From the NCBI GenBank assembly GCA_003164155.1, contig PLSG01000324.1, forward strand, positions 7,108 to 12,777: 5,670 nt of DNA, read 5' to 3'. Position 1 is the stretch's first letter, and each line of letters opens with the position of its first letter. The notes under the pieces were generated by a model. It made no database searches. It was not told where the DNA came from and saw only the letters and a program-made list of their open reading frames with translations. Source of the stretch: Parachlamydiaceae bacterium. GTDB taxonomy: Bacteria > Chlamydiota > Chlamydiia > Chlamydiales > Parachlamydiaceae. This document shows, one piece after another, positions 1-5,670 of this stretch. Both the position numbers and the translations under genes were made by a program.

Positions 1-876
1 ATAGGCGTTTTAGGCCAACTGTATATAGGCGGAAGAGGACTTGCACGTGGATATCATAGACTTGCAGGGCACACACAAGAGCGTTTCATTGACCACCCTC
101 TCTTTGGACGCCTTTACAAAACAGGCGACGTAGCCTATTTTGCGCCAGATGGCACACTATTATCGCCCGGCAGACGCGATAAGCTAGTTAAGCGCAGAGG
201 TTTTCGCATTGAATTGGAAGAAATCCAAAACGCTTTAAATGCGCTTCCACAAGTGGATAAATGCCTAGTTACCCAAAATAAACCTGTAAGCACACCCACG
301 AAGGCCTCTTGCATTGTGCAAGACAGCTTTATCTCCGCTTACTTAGTATTGCATGCCCAAGCGCCGTCCAAGATGCTGCTTGATGACATTAAACAAAGCC
401 TTAGACAGACCTTACCGCCCTATATGCTGCCTGACGCCTTTTTAGTAATCGATGATTTCCCACGTCTGCCCAACGGCAAAATCGATTATCTCAACTTAGA
501 AAAGCGCATAATCAACCAGCCGGATCCCCTTCAAAATGATCTTTCAGAGTCATCTGCCACGGAAAGCAGACTAAGGATAATCTGGGAGGAAATACTGGAT
601 ACGCGTGCATTTGGAAGAAACGATAGTTTTTTTGACGCCGGCGGCAACTCCCTCTTGATTGTCACCTTGCATCAGAGAATAAGCGAAGATTTTGGCCTCA
701 CGCTTAAAATCCCCGAGCTCTTCAAATATGTGACCTGCGCCTCTCAAGCGCACATGATCGATAAACTAAGAGAGCCCCAAGAAAAAATAACCCTAAGTTC
801 TTTAGATATTCTAGAACAATTGCAAGCCGGAAGTATGGATCTGGAAACCGCAAAAAAACTATTAAATTTAGCTTAA
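1..876 (+). CDS. NRPS, C-terminal part: adenylation (A6-A10), peptidyl carrier domain, docking tail (5' partial)
   Basis: This is the end of a non-ribosomal peptide synthetase, which activates an amino acid as its adenylate and loads it onto a phosphopantetheine arm. The frame is open from base 1, so the gene starts upstream; 291 residues are visible. Adenylation core motifs appear in order: A6 GQLYIGGRGLARGY (residues 5-18), A7 YKTGD (39-43), A8 from GRRDKLVKRRGFRIE onward (57-75), A9 LPPYMLP (138-144) and A10 LPNGKID (156-162) with the catalytic Lys at 160. A carrier domain follows, with FFDAGGNSL and the pantetheine-accepting Ser at 217. The last 25 residues (LDILEQLQAG...) form a predicted helical tail resembling a docking element. 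A TTG at 214 could be read as a start but falls inside A8, so it is not one. Substrate motifs A3-A5 are outside the window, so the amino acid is unknown. There is no condensation, epimerase or thioesterase domain after the carrier, which fits hand-off to the PKS encoded 11 bases downstream. The visible part looks intact. Confidence 0.96.
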   Translation: MGVLGQLYIGGRGLARGYHRLAGHTQERFIDHPLFGRLYKTGDVAYFAPDGTLLSPGRRDKLVKRRGFRIELEEIQNALNALPQVDKCLVTQNKPVSTPTKASCIVQDSFISAYLVLHAQAPSKMLLDDIKQSLRQTLPPYMLPDAFLVIDDFPRLPNGKIDYLNLEKRIINQPDPLQNDLSESSATESRLRIIWEEILDTRAFGRNDSFFDAGGNSLLIVTLHQRISEDFGLTLKIPELFKYVTCASQAHMIDKLREPQEKITLSSLDILEQLQAGSMDLETAKKLLNLA

Positions 877-879
877 GAG
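875..879 (+). promoter_or_regulatory. Ribosome binding site (AAGAG) for the KS-KR-ACP gene
   Basis: The purine run AAGAG overlaps the TAA stop of the NRPS gene and lies 8 bases before the ATG at 888, a normal Shine-Dalgarno spacing. The in-frame GTG at 879 overlaps this run and has only AT-rich sequence without a purine-rich site in front of it. The site therefore favours the ATG as the start. Its overlap with the upstream stop suggests translational coupling (inference). Confidence 0.5.
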
Positions 880-887
880 TGGCGCAA

Positions 888-3800
888 ATGAAAAAAATAA
901 AAGATTACATTTTACAGCAAGTGTCTCAACAAAATCTTGCCGCAGCACAGGCAGCAGAGCTCTTAAAAGAGGTTTTGCAAATCGAAAATAAAATGAGTGT
1001 GCCCACGCCTCAGTCTCATCAGGAATTTGCAGTTATTGGCATGGCCTGCCGTTTTCCACAAGCCCACAACGTCCACCAGTATTGGCAAAATTTACTACTG
1101 CGAAAAGATGCGGTAGGACCCTTTCCACAAAATAGGATGGAAGATGTCAAACGGGTAAGCAAACGCACTTACGCTGAGTTTTCGGGATTGCACTGCCGCA
1201 TAGGCACCTACTTTGAACGCGTTGACTTATTCGATCATACTTTTTTTGGGTTAACACCTGCCGAAGTAAGGGTGATGGATCCCGGCCAAAGAATATTTCT
1301 AGAAGTTGCCGTAGAAGCTATTGAAGATGCCGGACTGACGCGTGAGGCGCTAAAAAAATCTTCCACAGGAGTATATGTGGGGTTTTCAGTCAGTGAAGAT
1401 CCCTATATGGACATTCTAACTAAGGATGATCCCAATGTAGCTCTGGGAAATCAACCGGCCATGCTGGCTTATCGCCTGGCTTTCTTGTATGACTTACGCG
1501 GCCCCACGATGATCATCGATACTGCCTGTTCAGCTTCACTTGTAGCAGTGCATCAAGCTTGCCAGGCCATCGCCCAAGGAGATTGTGAACAAGCCCTTGT
1601 GGGAGGGGTAAACGTGCGGACATTTCCGGCCGTCAGAGATATCGCCAATTTGGGCATAGAGGCCTATGATGGAAAATGCAGAGCGTTTGATGAAAAGGCC
1701 AGCGGTACAAACATCGGCGACGGTGTGGCAGCCATATTCATTAAAACGCGCGCGGCGGCCGAAAGAGACGGCGACTACATCCACGGCATTATTAAAGGCA
1801 GCGCCGTAAATAGCGACGGGAGTTCGAATGGTCTGACCGCGCCAAATCCAGAAGCGCAAGCGCATGTTTTGATCAAAGCATGGGAAAATGCCCAAATAAA
1901 TCCTGAAAATCTCAATTTCATTGAAGCGCATGGTACGGGAACAAAACTGGGAGATCCCATCGAAATTAGTGGTCTAAGCTATGCTTTCGCAAACTTCACC
2001 TCTAAAAAGCAATTTTGCGCTCTAGGCGCGGTCAAAACAAATATAGGACACCTGGAAGCAACCTCGGGATTGGCTGGATTAATCAAAGCTATACTTTGCC
2101 TAAAACATCGCCAACTGCCGCCAAATATCCATTTTCACAAACCCAACCCTTTCATTGATTTCAACAACTCTCCTGTATTTGTCAATAACACCTTGAAAAA
2201 GTGGGAAGCAGATGCGGGGCAACTATTAGGAGCGGTGAGTTCTTTTGGGATTAGCGGTACAAACTGCCATATGGTGGTAGAAGAATACCAGAAGCCAAGA
2301 CAAATTCAAGATCCACAAGACGCCCCCGCGGCCTTAGAAGCCAAAGTATTGCTGCTTTCTGCTAAAAATGAAGAGGCGCTCATGCAGCTTGTGTCTAAAT
2401 ATCTGGACTACCTGCGCTCTAATCCCCTGTTTAGCTTGCAAGACATCTGCTATTCCTCACTTGTGGCGCGAGATCACTACGACTGCCGTTTAGCATTTTT
2501 AGTCACTTCCAAAGAAGAATTAGCCGAAAGAATCACAGCTTTGCTCCAAAGCTATAAAAAAGGCGAAAGCCTGCCGCTTATGCCTAAGCAGGTTTATTAT
2601 TCGAATGTGCGCAAAAACCCTACCTGGATGCCTGCTGCGGAATATACAAACTCCTTGTTCAGTAATGAGATGGATTTGCTCCACGCCTATTTTAATGCCC
2701 AAGCCATCGCACCACAGGCTTTTTACCCTGCTGCGCAAGCGCGTAAAGTCCCCCTCCCCACCTACGCTTTTAATCCCATCAGGCATTGGCCAAAGCTTGA
2801 AATTGAAGAAGATGCAGTGGTACAGTCGCGTTTACCGCGCATCTTCCACACCATAAACTGGGTAGAAGAAGCTGCCTCTGGCTTACAGACAATCTCTCAA
2901 AGCCCGGGATTGCATTTATTTCTTATGCACGCTAGAGAAGAGCACCGCCATATCTATGATTTTGCGCTTGCTCAATCGATAGCTTGCATACAAGTATATC
3001 CAGGTAAAAAATGGGAGCAAATCGATGCTCACACCTATATCATCGATCCCCAAGATCCCGCACACTACGCACGCTTGCTGGAAAAAACCACCTCCCATGG
3101 CCAATCGATCGATGGAATAGTGCATCTTTGGGACTGCTTGCCCGTGGGCGACGCTATGCACTCTTTTGAAAAGCTGGAGCAATCGCAGATTTTGGGAACC
3201 TTTGGCACTTATCACCTGGTGCGTGCTTTAGCGGCCATTCAAGCAGATAAGCCTTGCAAGCTGGTAAGCATTACCGCCTATGCACACCGTGTGTCTGGCC
3301 ATGAAATAGACATAGACCCTGCGCGTATGCCCTCACTTGGAATTAATAAGGTTGCCTCACAAGAATTTCCCAAAATGCAAAGCGTGGCGCTCGATATCGA
3401 CATGCATCATTTCGATCCACAAGAAACTCCTAAGCAGATTTTCTCCGAAATTTTTAATGCCGCCGGTTACAAAGATGCTGTAGTCGCCTATAGGCAGCAA
3501 AAACGCTATGTACAGATCCTGCAAAGAGAAATCATCGAAGACTTAGAGGATAGAGCTCCTTTGATTAAAGAGGGCGGAGTTTATATCATTACGGGCGGAC
3601 TTGGTTATCTCGGCCTGCAAACAGCCATGGCCCTGGCTAAGCAAAAAAATGTAAAAATAGCTCTGCTTGGCCGTCGGGATGCCTCCAAAATCACGCCTAA
3701 ACAGCTAGACAGCCTAAATGCCATAAAGCAGCTGGGCTCTGAGATTGTCTATATTCAAGCTGACGTAACTCATCCCGATGAATGCCGCAAGGCCATCCAA

Positions 3801-4730
3801 CAGGTATCTGCAAGCTTTGGCGACTGCCACGGCTTGTTTGTAGCCATAAAAAACATCAGCCATCAGCGTCTGGACGAAGTGCGCTTTGAAAACTTTAGCA
3901 CTAATATTCTTTCCAAACTGCGCGGGGTATGGCTACTCGATCAGCTCACCAAGCACATGCAGCCCGACTTTATGGCCACCTTCTCTTCCATTTCCTCTTT
4001 GACCGGCGGTCCTACGGGTGCAGACTGTTGCGCTTCGAATTTGTTCTTGGATAGCTATGGCGATTATCGCAACATGCATGGAAAAACCACTATCACGATG
4101 AACTATACGCTCATCGAAGCAGATGATGGCAGCTTGCTTTCAGACCGCTTAAGCATGATTCCCCCTTTGACCCAAGAGGAGTTCTTGGCCTGCCTGCATA
4201 TTTGTTTAACTAAAAATATCCCCGTGGCGGTCATGAGCTACTTCGATAGTCGTGTAATGAAGATGGTTTTGCCTTTTATGAAGGTGCGCTTTTCTACCCC
4301 AATGCTGGCAGAATTTGAGGCGGCCGGCGACAAGCCATTAGCCATGCCTGGCCCACAGATGCCTGGCAATGAAAATAGATCCGACAATCCGCATCTAGCC
4401 CTTGAAGATCTAGTCTCGACGATGCAGCGCATATGGAAAGATGTCTTAGGCTATACCGAAATTGAAGAGCAAGCCAACTTTTTTGATAAGGGCGGAGACT
4501 CCATCAGTGCAGTCAAACTGATTCATTTAACTAAGCTACAATTGCAGATCGAGCTGCAAGTTACCGATTTGTACGCCTATCCCCGTTTATGCGATTTGTG
4601 CCAGCACATCCATGAAAAGCTTAGTGGCCAATCGACCTCTCAAAGTAAGGATAAAATGCTTTTAAAGCAACTGCTAGATGGGATGGATAGCGGAGCCGTA
4701 GACTTAGATATGGCCGCCAGCTTAATTTAA
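888..4730 (+). CDS. Trans-AT polyketide synthase, single module: dock-KS-linker-KR(probably inactive)-ACP-dock
   Basis: A complete 1280-residue PKS module that performs one decarboxylative Claisen extension of the chain received from the upstream NRPS. Order: N-terminal docking helices (1-30); KS (about 45-467) with Cys214 in DTACSAS, His348 in EAHGTGTKLGDP and His388 in TNIGHLEA, so the catalytic triad is complete; KS-associated linker (about 486-635) from LLLSAKNEE to VPLPTYAFNPIRHW; KR structural then catalytic half (about 650-1120); ACP (about 1171-1246) with GGDSIS and pantetheine Ser1205; C-terminal docking helices (1255-1280). No AT, DH, ER or methyltransferase domain is present, and the short linker is typical of trans-AT PKSs, where a discrete AT supplies malonyl units. 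The KR keeps the NADPH motif TGGLGYLG (902-909), Lys1010, Ser1034 and Asn1051, but Cys1047 replaces the catalytic Tyr, so the product is probably a beta-ketone. An in-frame GTG at 879 would add three residues; ATG 888 is preferred for its ribosome site. The product and pathway are not recognised. Confidence 0.96.
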   Translation: MKKIKDYILQQVSQQNLAAAQAAELLKEVLQIENKMSVPTPQSHQEFAVIGMACRFPQAHNVHQYWQNLLLRKDAVGPFPQNRMEDVKRVSKRTYAEFSGLHCRIGTYFERVDLFDHTFFGLTPAEVRVMDPGQRIFLEVAVEAIEDAGLTREALKKSSTGVYVGFSVSEDPYMDILTKDDPNVALGNQPAMLAYRLAFLYDLRGPTMIIDTACSASLVAVHQACQAIAQGDCEQALVGGVNVRTFPAVRDIANLGIEAYDGKCRAFDEKASGTNIGDGVAAIFIKTRAAAERDGDYIHGIIKGSAVNSDGSSNGLTAPNPEAQAHVLIKAWENAQINPENLNFIEAHGTGTKLGDPIEISGLSYAFANFTSKKQFCALGAVKTNIGHLEATSGLAGLIKAILCLKHRQLPPNIHFHKPNPFIDFNNSPVFVNNTLKKWEADAGQLLGAVSSFGISGTNCHMVVEEYQKPRQIQDPQDAPAALEAKVLLLSAKNEEALMQLVSKYLDYLRSNPLFSLQDICYSSLVARDHYDCRLAFLVTSKEELAERITALLQSYKKGESLPLMPKQVYYSNVRKNPTWMPAAEYTNSLFSNEMDLLHAYFNAQAIAPQAFYPAAQARKVPLPTYAFNPIRHWPKLEIEEDAVVQSRLPRIFHTINWVEEAASGLQTISQSPGLHLFLMHAREEHRHIYDFALAQSIACIQVYPGKKWEQIDAHTYIIDPQDPAHYARLLEKTTSHGQSIDGIVHLWDCLPVGDAMHSFEKLEQSQILGTFGTYHLVRALAAIQADKPCKLVSITAYAHRVSGHEIDIDPARMPSLGINKVASQEFPKMQSVALDIDMHHFDPQETPKQIFSEIFNAAGYKDAVVAYRQQKRYVQILQREIIEDLEDRAPLIKEGGVYIITGGLGYLGLQTAMALAKQKNVKIALLGRRDASKITPKQLDSLNAIKQLGSEIVYIQADVTHPDECRKAIQQVSASFGDCHGLFVAIKNISHQRLDEVRFENFSTNILSKLRGVWLLDQLTKHMQPDFMATFSSISSLTGGPTGADCCASNLFLDSYGDYRNMHGKTTITMNYTLIEADDGSLLSDRLSMIPPLTQEEFLACLHICLTKNIPVAVMSYFDSRVMKMVLPFMKVRFSTPMLAEFEAAGDKPLAMPGPQMPGNENRSDNPHLALEDLVSTMQRIWKDVLGYTEIEEQANFFDKGGDSISAVKLIHLTKLQLQIELQVTDLYAYPRLCDLCQHIHEKLSGQSTSQSKDKMLLKQLLDGMDSGAVDLDMAASLI
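3840..4028 (+). other. Degenerate ketoreductase active-site region (catalytic Tyr replaced by Cys)
   Basis: Within the KR, the catalytic residues can be placed by the usual SDR-type KR spacing: Lys1010, Ser1034 (24 later), the Tyr position 13 after Ser, and Asn1051 (4 further on). The Tyr position reads Cys1047, codon TGT at 4026-4028, in the context GADCCASN where active KRs have a GxxYAAAN-like string. The conserved HAAG-like motif is VAIK here (985-988, from base 3840), and the INW-like motif after the active site reads MNY. The NADPH-binding glycines upstream are intact. Several independent deviations suggest a true non-reducing KR rather than one base-call error. Confidence 0.75.
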
Positions 4731-4758
4731 CCACAAAACCTTCAGAGTTTAAACGCGC
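4731..4758 (+). promoter_or_regulatory. Short intergenic gap with a weak ribosome binding site
   Basis: This 28-base gap separates the two PKS genes. The only Shine-Dalgarno candidate is AGAG at 4744-4747, 11 bases before the ATG at 4759, which is weak and rather distant. No -35/-10 pair and no hairpin with a T-run is visible, so the downstream gene is most likely co-transcribed with the upstream one. Confidence 0.35.
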
Positions 4759-5670
4759 ATGAGCCAGTTTATTAAACACTTATTGACACTTTATAAAAAC
4801 AAGCAGATCAGCCAAGAAGCTGCACTCTCGGTCATCGAAGAGTACAAGAAAGTGCAGGCAGAAGGCGAAAAAAGCCCTCTTCCGGGACCAGATGCCTTAA
4901 ATAGCCAAAAAATCGCTGTAGTAGGCATGTCTGTAAGGATGCCTTCTGCAAACACTAGCGATCTATTTTGGAATAATCTTTGTTCTGGAACAAATAGCAT
5001 TACGCCTTTTCCTGCATCCAGAAGAGCCGACACAGATGCATTAAAAAAGCATATCCCCGCCGATCAATTCACACACGATGCACACTATTGGGAAGGTGGC
5101 TATTTAGAAGATATCGATAAGTTTGATGCGTCATTTTTTGACATTTTGCCGGCGGAAGCAAAAATCATGGATCCACAACAGCGCATCTTTCTCGAACTGG
5201 CTTATGAGGCATTTCAAGATGCGGGATATAAGCGAGATGACCTCAAGCATACAAATACGGGTGTCTTTTTAGGAGATGTGATTAATGAGTATCGCAAAAT
5301 CATCTCCGAGGTGACAGCTTCCGCAGTGGTGGGGAATATTTCACCTTTTATCACCTCCCGCGTCTCATATTTTTATGATTTCCACGGTCCCGCGGTAAAT
5401 ATAAGCACCACCTGTTCCACTTCTTTGGTAGCCGTGCATTATGCCTGCCAAGCGCTGCTTAGAAAGGAGTGCAGCCTGGCATTAGTTGGCTCGATCAATT
5501 TGCGCTTGTTTCCCTTTGCTTTAAAAAACGATCCGATTGAAGCCTTGGGCATTGCGGCACGCGAAGGGTACTGTCGCGCCTTTGACAACCAAGCCAATGG
5601 CGTTGTGCGGGGTGAAGGGGGCGGAGCGCTTGTTTTAAAGCCCTATGCACAAGCTCTGGCCGATAAAGAC
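4759..5670 (+). CDS. Polyketide synthase, N-terminal part: docking helices and ketosynthase (3' partial)
   Basis: The next protein of the assembly line, open through the window end, with 304 residues visible. It begins with a docking-like helical segment (about 1-32; core LYKNKQISQEAALSVIEEY), a polar linker, then a KS from KIAVVGMSVRMP (51-62). KS landmarks include FFDILPAEAKIMDPQQRIFLE (starting at 126), the active-site Cys219 in STTCSTSL, and a glycine-rich GEGGGALVLK stretch (285-294). The two catalytic His motifs and everything after the KS lie beyond the window. It should receive the chain from the ACP of the preceding protein and extend or modify it. The ATG at 4759 is the first possible start after an in-frame TAA at 4750-4752, so the start is secure. 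One oddity is that the residue three before the Cys is Ser, where most elongating KSs have Asp (DTAC). A non-elongating KS cannot be excluded without the His motifs. The assignment to the trans-AT class rests on the neighbouring gene. Confidence 0.93.
   Translation, partial: MSQFIKHLLTLYKNKQISQEAALSVIEEYKKVQAEGEKSPLPGPDALNSQKIAVVGMSVRMPSANTSDLFWNNLCSGTNSITPFPASRRADTDALKKHIPADQFTHDAHYWEGGYLEDIDKFDASFFDILPAEAKIMDPQQRIFLELAYEAFQDAGYKRDDLKHTNTGVFLGDVINEYRKIISEVTASAVVGNISPFITSRVSYFYDFHGPAVNISTTCSTSLVAVHYACQALLRKECSLALVGSINLRLFPFALKNDPIEALGIAAREGYCRAFDNQANGVVRGEGGGALVLKPYAQALADKD

Noticed and set aside
214..876. A short 220-residue gene starting at TTG 214
   Set aside because: The same frame is open back to base 1 and encodes the A6, A7 and first part of the A8 motifs of the same adenylation domain, so the TTG is an internal Leu codon.
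1536..1931. Open minus-strand frame of 131 codons inside the KS region, and similar shorter ones at 2520-2786, 2916-3215 and 4791-5033
   Set aside because: They lie wholly within strongly supported PKS coding sequence on the other strand, show no recognisable domain, and are what chance gives in long coding regions.
2343..2795. A degraded AT domain between KS and KR
   Set aside because: The stretch is too short (about 150 residues), lacks GHSxG, and matches the ordinary KS linker regions of trans-AT PKSs.
2826..3530. A dehydratase or methyltransferase domain before the KR
   Set aside because: There is no HxxxGxxxxP motif and no SAM-binding glycine motif. The region ends with the PSLGINKVASQEFP segment typical of the KR structural half.
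4476..4530. ACP specialised for beta-branching (HMG synthase cassette) acting on the predicted ketone
   Set aside because: The conserved Trp about six residues after the pantetheine Ser in such ACPs is absent; the position is Leu.
4747..4754. Palindrome GTTTAAAC in the gap between the two PKS genes, considered as terminator or operator
   Set aside because: It is only 8 bases with no loop, no GC-rich stem and no T-run; short palindromes are expected by chance.
1020..5670. Recent duplication between the two KS-coding regions
   Set aside because: The proteins share family motifs, but the DNA differs at many codons even in the DPxQR-IFLE segment, so this is ordinary paralogy and not a recent repeat.

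Overview
The window is a slice of a biosynthetic assembly line, read entirely on the + strand. It holds three consecutive genes for multidomain enzymes: the end of a non-ribosomal peptide synthetase (NRPS), one complete polyketide synthase (PKS) module, and the start of a second PKS protein. The first and third genes run off the window edges. The gaps between genes are only 11 and 28 bases and show no promoter or terminator, so this looks like the interior of a longer operon whose gene order follows the order of biosynthesis.

Layout. Bases 1-876 encode the last 291 residues of an NRPS: the C-terminal part of an adenylation domain (motifs A6 to A10), a peptidyl carrier domain and a short helical tail. 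Bases 888-4730 encode a 1280-residue PKS protein with the order docking helices, ketosynthase (KS), KS-associated linker, ketoreductase (KR), acyl carrier protein (ACP), docking tail. It has no acyltransferase (AT) domain, which marks it as a trans-AT type PKS served by a separate AT encoded elsewhere. Bases 4759-5670 encode the first 304 residues of the next PKS protein: docking helices plus the N-terminal two thirds of a KS, including its active-site Cys.

How they work together (inference from domain order): the NRPS loads an amino acid, or ends a peptide, on its carrier domain. The KS of the second protein accepts it and extends it by one malonyl-derived unit. The product on the ACP is then passed to the KS of the third protein. 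The KR in the middle protein lacks its catalytic Tyr (Cys in its place, encoded at 4026-4028) and is degenerate at other conserved positions. This step therefore probably leaves a beta-keto group. The amino acid selected cannot be read, because the specificity-determining motifs A3-A5 lie upstream of the window.

Organism: GC content is roughly in the mid 40s percent (hand count of three lines gave 38-55%), and the gene style is bacterial with tightly packed reading frames. Trans-AT NRPS-PKS systems occur in Firmicutes, proteobacteria, cyanobacteria and many symbionts. The sequence alone does not let me name the phylum, and I do not recognise the specific pathway or product. No RNA genes, mobile elements, CRISPR arrays or sizeable repeats were seen.
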